From Phycisphaerae bacterium (lineage in GTDB: Bacteria > Planctomycetota > Phycisphaerae > Phycisphaerales > Phycisphaeraceae): DNA of 64,000 nt. The notes under the pieces were generated by a model. It did no database searches. It was not told the origin of the DNA and was given only the letters and a program-made list of their open reading frames with translations. The first letter of the stretch is position 1. The number at the start of each line of letters is the position of its first letter. Below are positions 40,936 through 48,969 of this stretch, one piece after another. The stretch is from contig JAUIGU010000016.1 in the NCBI GenBank assembly GCA_030432595.1, positions 1-64,000 of the forward strand, given 5' to 3'. Both the position numbers and the translations under genes were made by a program.

Positions 40936-42642
40936 TCACTCTTCCGCCGTCGGCTGCCACGCCGGGTCCAGCGCCTTGCGCACCTCGTCCATGAACTGGT
41001 CGACCTTGAACGGCTTGAACAGCACGCCCGCCAGGCCGTCCTGCGAGGCGCGGACGATGGAGTGGTGCGGGTCGTAGCCGAAGCCGGTCATCAGCAGGAC
41101 GGGCATGCCGTCGGTGCAGCGCTGGGCGGCGGCGTAGACCTCGTAGCCGTTGCGATGCGGCATCTTGATGTCGGAGATGACCATGTCGAACGCGGGCGGC
41201 TTCTGCTCCAGCAGCGTGCATGCGTCGTAGCCGTCCTTGGCGACCGTGACGTCGCAGCCGTACTTGCCCAGCACGTCGCGCATCACCTTGCGGATGCTCG
41301 GCTCGTCGTCGGCGACCAGGATGCGTTTGCCGGCCAGGGCCTCGTCGGTCGCGTTCTCCTCCACGTCGTCGCAGCCGATCACGCGGTTGGGCCCGGCCTT
41401 CACGTCGTCGATGGCGCCGCGGATCTTCTCGACGTATCCCGTGATGCGGTCCAGCCGCTGCCGCATCGCGTCGTTGCCGATGTATTCCTCGCGGAGCGTC
41501 TCGGCCTCGGCGATGATGTCGTTCAGCGGGGCCGACATCTCCGCCACCACCGAGTCCGTGATCAACGTCGAGGTGTTGTATCGCTCGACCACGAGCAGGT
41601 CGAGGATGTTCAGCGCCAGCGCGACGTAGCGCCCGAAGATCTCGGCGAACTGCCGGTCGTCCTCGTTGAACGCGCCGATGTCTTCGCTCTCGATGTTGTA
41701 GACGCCCACCACCTCGCCGAACAGGTTCAGCGGCACGGTCAACGAGCTCTTGGAGTGGTGCAGGCCCAGGACGTAGCGCGGGTCCTTCTCGACGTCGTGG
41801 CAGATGTAGCTGCGCCCGGTGGCCGCCACATAGCCGGAGATGCCGTTGCCCTCGGGCTGGGCGTACAGATCGATCTCCAACGCGTCCGGCGGCAAACCCT
41901 CGGCGATGACGACCTCGAGCTTGTTGCTGCGCTTGTCGAGCAGGCGGATCGCGAAGTGGTCGAAGTGCATCAGCTCCTTGCTGAAGCCGATGATCTTGTC
42001 CTGCAGGAGCTTGAGCCGTTCGGCGGGCCGGAGCTTGGAGACGGCGTCGTTGTCGATGCGGGCCAGCTCCCGGCCCGAAGCGTCGATGGCGTCGATCTTG
42101 GCCTGGAGGCGCCGGCCCGAGGTCGCGTCCCAGACCACGCCGACCACCTGCTGCACCTTGCCGTCTTCGCCGACTACGGGCGAGCAGATGATCTCGTAGT
42201 AGTGGTCGCCGTCCTGATAGGTGAACTTCTTGCTGCGGGCCTGGGTGGCCGAGGCGGACCCGACCGCGCCGGCCTGGTTGTTGAAGATCGACATCGCCTG
42301 CCGGCAGATGCGCTTGATGTGCTCGGTGGTCTCGGCGTTGAACGAGCGCATCCGGCGGTTGGCCCAGGTCATGCGGGCCTCGCCGTCGACGACGCACACG
42401 CCCTCGCCGATGGTGTTGAGCACCAGCGACGCCTTCTCGCCGACCAGCGCACGTTCGAGCGGCAGGTAGTCGCCGGCATCGGCAAAGACCGCGTGGAACT
42501 GCTCGTTGCGCAAAAGGTCCGCGGCCTCTTCCGGCGAGGACGCCAGCCGGACATCGAACAGCCCGGACAACGCGTCGGCGACGTCGCGCGCCGGGGCGAT
42601 CCTGCCCTCGAAAATCAGGACACGCTTCAAAGGGGCAGTCAT
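40936..42642 (-). CDS. PAS-GAF-receiver signalling protein with degenerate kinase core
   Basis: 568 residues. 1-60: receiver-like but degenerate (VLIFEGRIAPARDVADALSG). 70-190: PAS domain (LVLNTIGEGVCVVDGEARMTWANRRM). About 225-370: GAF domain (FDHFAIRLLDKRSNKLEVVI, GISGYVAATGRSYICHDVEK). About 375-430: a helical pair (VVAEMSAPLNDIIAEAETLR, RLDRITGYVEKIRGAI) like a histidine-kinase dimerisation domain but without the phospho-His. About 445-565: a complete receiver (ILVADDEPSIRKVMRDVLGK, MVISDIKMPHRNGYEV). No ATPase domain. Probably a sensory output or phosphorelay protein; partner unknown. Confidence 0.85.
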   Translation of the reverse strand: MTAPLKRVLIFEGRIAPARDVADALSGLFDVRLASSPEEAADLLRNEQFHAVFADAGDYLPLERALVGEKASLVLNTIGEGVCVVDGEARMTWANRRMRSFNAETTEHIKRICRQAMSIFNNQAGAVGSASATQARSKKFTYQDGDHYYEIICSPVVGEDGKVQQVVGVVWDATSGRRLQAKIDAIDASGRELARIDNDAVSKLRPAERLKLLQDKIIGFSKELMHFDHFAIRLLDKRSNKLEVVIAEGLPPDALEIDLYAQPEGNGISGYVAATGRSYICHDVEKDPRYVLGLHHSKSSLTVPLNLFGEVVGVYNIESEDIGAFNEDDRQFAEIFGRYVALALNILDLLVVERYNTSTLITDSVVAEMSAPLNDIIAEAETLREEYIGNDAMRQRLDRITGYVEKIRGAIDDVKAGPNRVIGCDDVEENATDEALAGKRILVADDEPSIRKVMRDVLGKYGCDVTVAKDGYDACTLLEQKPPAFDMVISDIKMPHRNGYEVYAAAQRCTDGMPVLLMTGFGYDPHHSIVRASQDGLAGVLFKPFKVDQFMDEVRKALDPAWQPTAEE

Positions 42643-42767
42643 CAGCAGGCCAGCCTCGATCGGCCGCGATCACGAACCGCGGCGGGACACCTCCATGTTA
42701 TCCCTCATCGGGCGACGGCCGACCGGTACTGGAGCCCCACACCGTCCGAAAACGCGCAAAAGACGGC

Positions 42768-43796
42768 TCAGTGCCGCCGCGAGAGCACCGCGGCCGCCAG
42801 ATCGCAGAGGCGACGCCGCGCCGCAGAGTCCGGCAACTCGGCGATGAGTCGGCCGCGGGCGTCGTCGATCAACGCCGTCGCGGCCTCCCGGGCGCTCTCG
42901 ATCGCCCCCGATGCCGCCACCGCCCGGCGGATCGCCTCGGGGTCCGAGCCCGCCGCGGCCCCGGCGCACTGCGACAGCGCCACCGCCCGGCTCGGGCCGT
43001 CCAGCCCCGCCACCCAGCGGATCAGCGGCAGCGTCATCTTGCCCTTGGCTAGGTCGCGCCCCAGCGACTTGCCGACCGTCGCCTCGTCGCCGACCAGGTC
43101 GAGCACGTCATCGATGATCTGGAACGCGATGCCGACCTTCTCGCCGAACGCCGCGAGCGCCGCGCCGGTGGTGCCGTCCGCCGGCTGCCCGAGCAACGTC
43201 GCCGACAGCGAACAGCACGCGCCCGTGAGCGACGCGGTCTTGCGGCGGATGATCTCGAAGTACGTCCGCTCGGTGATCTCGAAGTCGTGGCGGTGCGAGA
43301 GCTGGAGCAGTTCGCCTTCGCAGACCGTGTTGGTCGTTGCGGCCACCGCCCGGGCCAGCGTCGGCTCGTCCAACGCACAGCAGAGGTGGTACGCGTGGCT
43401 GATCAGGTAGTCGCCGAGCATCACCGCCGCCTCGTTGCCGTGCAGGCGGTTCACCGTGGCACCGCGCCGGCGGACGTCGGCCTCGTCAAGCACATCGTCG
43501 TGCACCAGCGTGGACATGTGCACCATCTCGAACACCGTCGCCAGCACCACCACGCGCTCGAGCGTTTCGGAATCGTCCAGCGCCGCCTCATTGACCGCCA
43601 GGGCCGAGAGCACCGCCAGCATCGGACGCAGCATCTTGCCCCGGTACCGCTCGACGTGGCCGGCTAAATCGTTGACGCAGGGCAGGTCGCTGGCCAGCTC
43701 GGCCCCGAAGCACCGCTCGACCTGATCCAGACATTCCCGCAGGCGGGCGTCCAGGGCGTGCTGCGGCTCGTACGTCGGGTCAGAAGTGAGAATCAT
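42768..43796 (-). CDS. Polyprenyl diphosphate synthase
   Basis: 342 residues, long-chain trans-prenyltransferase family. First Asp-rich motif LVHDDVLDEADVRR (D100, D101, D104), second QIIDDVLDLVGDE (D229, D230, D233), RGKMLRP near residue 52 and GNEAAVMLGDYLIS. Makes the isoprenoid chain of quinones or a lipid carrier (IspB/HepT type); the exact chain length cannot be told. Divergent from the kinase gene with about 185 bp between. Confidence 0.92.
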   Translation of the reverse strand: MILTSDPTYEPQHALDARLRECLDQVERCFGAELASDLPCVNDLAGHVERYRGKMLRPMLAVLSALAVNEAALDDSETLERVVVLATVFEMVHMSTLVHDDVLDEADVRRRGATVNRLHGNEAAVMLGDYLISHAYHLCCALDEPTLARAVAATTNTVCEGELLQLSHRHDFEITERTYFEIIRRKTASLTGACCSLSATLLGQPADGTTGAALAAFGEKVGIAFQIIDDVLDLVGDEATVGKSLGRDLAKGKMTLPLIRWVAGLDGPSRAVALSQCAGAAAGSDPEAIRRAVAASGAIESAREAATALIDDARGRLIAELPDSAARRRLCDLAAAVLSRRH

Positions 43797-43982
43797 GGGC
43801 GGGTCACGCGTGGCGTACCGCCATTTAAGCCGATAGACCCGAAAAACGCCATCCGGGCGTCCTTAATCCGTTGACATTCGCAGAACCGCGGTGATAGTTT
43901 CCGCAGTTGAGAGGCCGCCGCGACGGCCCCAAACCTCGAACGACCGCCCCAACCGGGCCTCCCCGCACTTGTCTTCAGGGTC

Positions 43983-45242
43983 ATGGCCGACCAACCCCTC
44001 GAAAACCACGAGAACTTCGACTCGACCATCGGCCGCGTCGTGGTCGAGCGCGGCCTCGCCACCGCCCAGGAAGTCCAGAAGGTCAAGGACAAGATCGTCG
44101 GCCTCGTCGGCGAGAGCGACACCAAGGGCAAGTCGCTGGGCCTGATGCTCGTCGAGGACGGCGTCATCACCCAGTCCCAGCTCGAACGCCTCCGCCCCGA
44201 GACCGACGGCAAGCCCGGCCAGCAGATCCCCGGGTACCAGATCCTCAAAAAGCTCGGCGCCGGCGCGATGGCCACCGTCTACAAGGCCCGGCAGCTCTCG
44301 CTGGACCGCATCGTCGCCATCAAGGTGCTCCCGCAGAAGTACACCAAGAACCAGGACTTCGTGGACCGCTTCTACGCCGAGGGCCGCGCCGCCGCGAAGC
44401 TCAACCACCCCAACATCGTCCAGGCCTTCGACGTGAACCAGGCCGGCGAGTTCCACTACTTCGTCATGGAGTTCGTGGACGGCCGGACGGTGTTCGAAGA
44501 CATCGCCAAGAAGGGCCGTTACGAAGAGGCCGACGCCGTCCGCGTCGCGATCGACGTCGCCAACGCGCTCAACCACGCCCACGACCGCGGCTTCATCCAC
44601 CGTGACGTCAAGCCCAAGAACATCATGATCGCCGACGACTCGGGCCGCACCAAGCTCGCGGACATGGGCCTGGCCCGGGCGATCTCCGACCGCGAGGCCG
44701 CCGAGGCCGAGGCCGGCAAAGCCTACGGCACGCCGTACTACATCTCCCCCGAACAGATCCGCGGCGAGGTCGGCGTCGATTTCCGCGCCGACATCTACTC
44801 GCTGGGCGCGACGCTCTACCACATGGTCACGGGCCAGGTGCCCTACGACGGCCCGAACCCCTCGGCCGTCATGCGCAAGCACCTCAACGACACGCTCCTG
44901 CCCCCGGACCACATCAACCCCGACCTGTCCTCCGGCATCGCCGAGGTCGTCGAGGTCTGCATGGCCAAAGACCGCGACAAGCGCTACAACTCGACGTCCG
45001 ACCTGCTCGAAGACCTCCAGGCCATCGAACGCGGCGAGCCGCCTTTGCAGGCCCGCAAGGTCTTCGACGTCAACGCGCTCTCGGCCCTGGGCAGCTCGTC
45101 CGGCGGGCCGGGCACCATGGACGTCGTCCCCGCCCCCAGCAAACCGTCCGAATCCGCCGGGCTGTGGTTCTGGGGCGCGGTTGCCGGCTGGATCGCCGTC
45201 CTGTTCCTCCTGATCATCCTGATCATCGTCGCGACCAACTGA
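43983..45242 (+). CDS. Membrane-anchored Ser/Thr protein kinase
   Basis: 419 residues. Residues 1-80 form a small helical domain like the N-terminal GspE/MshEN fold (GRVVVERGLATAQEVQKVKD, LGLMLVEDGVITQSQLERL). The kinase domain (84-350) has LGAGAMATVYKAR, catalytic K114, HRDVKPKN (207-214), DMG instead of DFG (227-229), and SPE in place of APE (255-257). One C-terminal membrane helix (394-416), with almost nothing outside. Hanks-type kinases are abundant in planctomycetes; substrate unknown. A thioredoxin-like gene follows 50 bp downstream. Confidence 0.92.
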   Translation: MADQPLENHENFDSTIGRVVVERGLATAQEVQKVKDKIVGLVGESDTKGKSLGLMLVEDGVITQSQLERLRPETDGKPGQQIPGYQILKKLGAGAMATVYKARQLSLDRIVAIKVLPQKYTKNQDFVDRFYAEGRAAAKLNHPNIVQAFDVNQAGEFHYFVMEFVDGRTVFEDIAKKGRYEEADAVRVAIDVANALNHAHDRGFIHRDVKPKNIMIADDSGRTKLADMGLARAISDREAAEAEAGKAYGTPYYISPEQIRGEVGVDFRADIYSLGATLYHMVTGQVPYDGPNPSAVMRKHLNDTLLPPDHINPDLSSGIAEVVEVCMAKDRDKRYNSTSDLLEDLQAIERGEPPLQARKVFDVNALSALGSSSGGPGTMDVVPAPSKPSESAGLWFWGAVAGWIAVLFLLIILIIVATN

Positions 45243-45292
45243 CCGGATCGCCCGGACGGGAATACGACCGCGTTCCGGCCGATTGACCCGGC

Positions 45293-45829
45293 ATGGACAC
45301 ACCCCCGACCACGCCCTCCGCCCGGCCACGCCTCCGACAAGCGGTGGTCTTTGGCGCGTTGCTCGTCGCCGTCGCCGCGTTCGTCGCGACACGCGCCCCC
45401 GCCGGCACGGACGTGGTCCCCTGGCAGGACGACCTCGCCGCCGCCCGCGAACACAGCGCCCAAACCGGCCGGCCCGTGCTCATGTACTTCACCGCCGCGT
45501 GGTGCCCCGGCTGCCGCGCGATGTCGTCGCACGTCTTCGGCGATGAAGCGCTCGCCCAAGACCTCGGCCGCCGCGTCATCCCCGTCAAGATCGACCTCAC
45601 CGACAGCAACCACCCCAACGGCGCCGTGGCCCAGCGATACAACGTGGCCGCCATCCCCACCCTGGTCCTGACCGACGCAACCGGCGACGAGTTCGCCCGC
45701 TACACCCAGGGCGCGATGCCCGACCGGTTCGCGTCCTGGATCGCCGAACACACCGAATCCCCCGCCCCACCCGACGCTCAACCCGGCCCCGCGCCCGTCG
45801 CCCTCGGCCCCGCCGGCGGGACCCGATAA
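45293..45829 (+). CDS. Membrane-anchored thioredoxin-like protein
   Basis: 178 residues. Signal anchor at about 17-33 (AVVFGALLVAVAAFVAT), then a thioredoxin fold with active-site WCPGC (C71, C74) in VLMYFTAAWCPGCRAM, and cis-Pro in VAAIPTLVLTD. Resembles the C-terminal domain of DsbD and DUF255-type proteins. Acts outside the inner membrane in disulfide reduction or cytochrome maturation, by inference. The C-terminal ~20 residues are Pro-rich. Confidence 0.85.
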   Translation: MDTPPTTPSARPRLRQAVVFGALLVAVAAFVATRAPAGTDVVPWQDDLAAAREHSAQTGRPVLMYFTAAWCPGCRAMSSHVFGDEALAQDLGRRVIPVKIDLTDSNHPNGAVAQRYNVAAIPTLVLTDATGDEFARYTQGAMPDRFASWIAEHTESPAPPDAQPGPAPVALGPAGGTR

Positions 45830-45966
45830 CCCGACCCGACCGCTCGCCCGCATTTACCGCAAACCTGTTGCGCCGGTCTGACCGATGCGCGTAACATCCG
45901 ACAGACCGCCGGACGTCCGGCGGCCGCGTTCGCGACCCGTCCCCCGACTTCCATCAGGGCCCCACC

Positions 45967-47022
45967 ATGACCGCCTCCCTCCAATCGCTCATCGACTGCG
46001 GCACCCGCCTCTGGCTCGACTCCGTCGACCCCGACGAGGTCGTCGCCAACAAACAACGCGGCATCACCGGCGCGACCTCCAACCCCATCATCATCGCCGG
46101 CCTCATCGAGACCGGCCGCTTCGATGACGACATCCAACACTTCATCGACCAGGACATGGACGACGAAGCCATCGCCTGGGCCATGACCGACAAACTCGTC
46201 GGCGACGCCCAGCAACAGTTCCACGACGTCTGGAAAAACTCCGCCGGCAACGACGGCTGGGTCTCCTTCGAACTCGACCCCCTGCTCGAAGACCCCGACA
46301 ACGACCTGCCGCTCGACCAGAAGATCGCCCGCTACGTCGAGCTCGGCAAGCAGTGGTCCCAGGGCCACGACAACCGCATGATCAAGGTCCCCGCGACCGA
46401 GGCCGGCCTGGGCGCGCTCGAAGAACTCGCCGCCGCCGGCATCACCCTCAACGTCACCCTCATCTTCTCGCAACGCCAGTACGAACTCGCCCGCGACGCC
46501 GTCTGGAAAGGTCGGCAACGCTTCGGCCAACTCGACTCCTTCAAGAGCGTCTACTCCATCTTCATCAGCCGCGTCGACGTCTACACCAAGGACCACGCGT
46601 CCGACCTGTCCAAAGACGCCCAGGGCCTGATGGGCATCGTCAACGCCAAACGCATCGGCATCGACAACGCCAAGTTCTGGGCCGACAAAGGCCTCAAGCA
46701 CGAGCAGGAAATGATCTTCGCCTCCACCGGCAAGAAGCTCGACTGGCAGCCCGAGGACTACTACGTCCAAGCCATGGCCGGCTCCGACATCCAGACCAAC
46801 CCGCCCGAGACCAACGACGCCGTCGCCGGGATGGACAAGACCTACACCGCCCAATCGCGCGAGCTGCCCGCCCAAGCGATCCTCGACGAACTCGACAGCA
46901 AGGTGAACATCGAGCACCTCGAAGACACGCTCATGTCCGAAGGCACCGCCAAGTTCGCCAAGCCGCACAAGAAGCTGCTCGCCACCATCGCCGACAAACG
47001 CGCCGCCCTGGCGACAAGCTGA
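45967..47022 (+). CDS. tal: Transaldolase
   Basis: 351 residues. Signature [20 protein letters not shown] near residue 35 and the Schiff-base lysine K140 in [20 protein letters not shown], then [20 protein letters not shown]. Non-oxidative pentose phosphate pathway; transfers a dihydroxyacetone unit. Class with an inserted helical region ([20 protein letters not shown]). A strong terminator follows 28 bp after the stop. Confidence 0.92.
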   Translation: MTASLQSLIDCGTRLWLDSVDPDEVVANKQRGITGATSNPIIIAGLIETGRFDDDIQHFIDQDMDDEAIAWAMTDKLVGDAQQQFHDVWKNSAGNDGWVSFELDPLLEDPDNDLPLDQKIARYVELGKQWSQGHDNRMIKVPATEAGLGALEELAAAGITLNVTLIFSQRQYELARDAVWKGRQRFGQLDSFKSVYSIFISRVDVYTKDHASDLSKDAQGLMGIVNAKRIGIDNAKFWADKGLKHEQEMIFASTGKKLDWQPEDYYVQAMAGSDIQTNPPETNDAVAGMDKTYTAQSRELPAQAILDELDSKVNIEHLEDTLMSEGTAKFAKPHKKLLATIADKRAALATS

Positions 47023-47050
47023 CGGCAACCTAAAAACCGATTCCTCCCAC

Positions 47051-47080
47051 AGCCCCGCAAACGCTTGCGGGGCTTTTTTT
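47051..47080 (+). terminator. Rho-independent terminator after transaldolase
   Basis: AGCCCCGCAA, loop ACGC, TTGCGGGGCT followed by TTTTTT: a 10-bp perfect stem with a T run. Confidence 0.92.
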
Positions 47081-47081
47081 C

Positions 47082-47766
47082 GTGAGCGCAGATGAGTCTC
47101 ACTGCAGCCGGGAGCCGGCGGCTCCCGGACCGGAACCGGCCCGGTTCCGGCTGTCCGTGCAAGAATCACGGACGATTGTGGGGACGACAACGCCCCTCGG
47201 ATTCACTTGTGAAAGAACGCCGTGTGCGCCTCTGAGCGAGCCGGGGCGTGTCGCCCCGGATGCCGGACACCGGGCCGACACGGCCCGGCTCGCTTTGGAC
47301 TCGCTGCGAAACAAACCCGGGGCGGGACCGTCGTCACGGTCCGCACGACCCCCGGCCGGCGTCGGTTTTTCAACCCGCCGTCACCGCGCTTCGGATGGGA
47401 CTCACTCGGGGGGTTCCGGCGGGAGACGGCGTGTCGTCGGAATCCTTCCCGACCCACCCGCGTCCAAGGCCACACGGCAATTCGTGATTAAGAAACTCAA
47501 GCCCTCACCCACCTGGCACCCACGCGGAGGCCACGCCCTTCGTCTGCACTTACATTTTACCCGCGCTTCGATCCGCGGCCGGGGAAGTACCGGGCAAAAC
47601 CTGCGCAGAAAACGGACGCGCGCAGGTGCCACGGTCGCAAGCGACCGTGGCACCCAACAAATAAAGCGGCGGCCGGTGGCCGCCGTCTCGGCCCAACACC
47701 CACCGCAAAACAACGACCTCCGCGCCGAAGAAGACACGGCCGACACCGTCGGCCGCTTTATATCCA
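47082..47766. other. Palindrome-rich gap without a supportable gene
   Basis: 685 bp with many hairpins: GGGAGCCGGCGGCTCCC and GGAACCGGCCCGGTTCC near 47107-47150; a large inverted repeat whose outer arms are AGCGAGCCGGG and CCCGGCTCGCT (about 47232-47294); GGTGCCACGGTCGC (47625-47638) facing GCGACCGTGGCACC (47641-47654), identical to a copy at 61473-61502; and two CGGCGG...CTTTAT elements (about 47664-47690, 47736-47762). Open frames across it have no recognisable protein features. Confidence 0.6.
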
Positions 47767-48396
47767 TCACCGGCGCGTGAAACGCCGCACCAGCAGCGCG
47801 CCGCCCAGCGTCAACGCCAGCACGGCGCTCGTGGGTTCGGGGACGGGGTTGATGGTGGCTTCCATGTTGTCCAGCAGGAGCGTGACCTCGAGGCCGCGGT
47901 TGGCGAAGTCGGCGGTCCACAGGTAGCCGAACTCGATCGGCTGGGTGAAGTCCGGGTGCTCGCCGCTGCCGTCCAGGGCGACGAAGTTGTCGGCCCGCAG
48001 GTTCGACTGGCCCAGCGTGAGCCACTCCGCCCCCACCTCGGTCAGACTCGGCGTGTCGCGGCGCGGCTCGGCGACGAACAGCTCGCCCTGCCACACCGCC
48101 AGCGAGACGTCCACCCCCGGCGTGCCGTCCACCCGCACCGGCAGCACGTCGATCACATAATCCAGCGACGCGACCGGCCCCAGCTCCGCCGGGTCGTAGA
48201 AGAACTCGAAGTCCTCGCCGATGGGGTAGGCGACGACGGCGGTCTGCGGCGTCGACGCCGCCGGGGCCGAGAGCGACAGCTCCGCGCTGGGCGCCGGGTT
48301 GCCGGCGGTGGCGTTGAGCAGCTCCTGCACGACGACCGTGTCGTCGGGCTTGTTCTTCCCGCCCTTGCCGACCGACCCGCTGATCTTCTTGGCCAT
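47767..48396 (-). CDS. PEP-CTERM protein with peptidoglycan-binding-like N-terminus and no signal peptide
   Basis: 209 residues. The C-terminus is a good PEP-CTERM tail (VPEPTSAVLALTLGGALLVRRF). The start, however, is MAKKISGSVGKGGKNKPDD then TVVVQELLNATAG, which resembles the first helix of peptidoglycan-binding domain 1 proteins (SVGxGGxNxPxDVxxVQxLLN) and has no Sec signal. The middle (VIDVLPVRVDGTPGVDVSLA, FVALDGSGEHPDFTQPIEFG) is unrecognised. A GGAGGAC lies before ATG 48396. How it would reach the exosortase without a signal is unclear. Confidence 0.65.
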   Translation of the reverse strand: MAKKISGSVGKGGKNKPDDTVVVQELLNATAGNPAPSAELSLSAPAASTPQTAVVAYPIGEDFEFFYDPAELGPVASLDYVIDVLPVRVDGTPGVDVSLAVWQGELFVAEPRRDTPSLTEVGAEWLTLGQSNLRADNFVALDGSGEHPDFTQPIEFGYLWTADFANRGLEVTLLLDNMEATINPVPEPTSAVLALTLGGALLVRRFTRR

Positions 48397-48486
48397 GGGG
48401 GTCCTCCTTGGGTGGAGGGCATTTTACCGCACGGCCCCGAAAACCCGGCTTATCGGGCAGTGCACGCCGGGTGATCCATTCGTGAA

Positions 48487-48870
48487 GTCGCGTTTCCGTT
48501 TGGATACGGGCCGTTCCCCCACGAATACGCCGTGTTTCCCTTTGTAACCGCGGCGTTTCCCCGAAGATATGCCGCGTTTCCCTTCGTTAACGGGGCGTTC
48601 CCCCTTCAATACGCGCCGTTCCCCACGGGATACGCAGCGTTCCCCTTCGCGACCGCCGCGTTTCCCTTCGCTTCGTATGCGTTTCCCTTCGAGTGCGCCG
48701 CGTTTCCCTTCGCCGCGTTGGGATTTCCCTGCGCGGCGTTTGCGTTTCCCTCCGCCTCGAAAACATTTCCCTACGCCGAAGAAACATTTCCCTACGCGCG
48801 GAAAACCTTTCCCATCGCGGAGAAAACAATTCCCGACGCGGCGTTCGGATTTCCCCACGGTCCGAAAACA
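48487..48870. repeat. Degenerate ~21-bp tandem repeat tract
   Basis: About 18 units, mostly 21 bp, with consensus near GCCGCGTTTCCCTTCG plus 5 variable bases. The spacing is a multiple of three, so the tract stays open on both strands: AAFPFA-like units on plus, EGKRG/VGKCF-like units on minus. The core TTTCCC is best kept and the rest drifts. No start with a ribosome-binding site stands out, so I do not call a gene. It is flanked by GGTGGGTC/GACCCACC inverted repeats at about 48900-48967. Confidence 0.7.
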
Positions 48871-48969
48871 GGTCGCGCAGTCCACGCGTCTGAGGCGCAG
48901 GGTGGGTCGAGCGCAGCGGACCCACCAACCCCGAAACTGATCGCGGTGGGTCCGCAAGCTTGACCCACC

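Noticed and set aside
40894-43410. 838-codon plus-strand open frame
   Set aside because: Antisense to the PAS-GAF-receiver and prenyltransferase genes, both of which have clear motifs; the plus-strand protein has none.
47082-47780. Protein-coding gene in the transaldolase downstream gap
   Set aside because: The frame runs across several perfect hairpins, starts directly at a terminator and has no protein-like composition.
48487-48870. CRISPR array
   Set aside because: Units are 21 bp and degenerate, without a constant repeat alternating with unique spacers, and no cas gene is near.
48424-48963. A coding gene in the 21-bp tandem tract (either strand)
   Set aside because: Open frames exist on both strands simply because the period is a multiple of three; there is no ribosome-binding site, signal or non-repeat domain.
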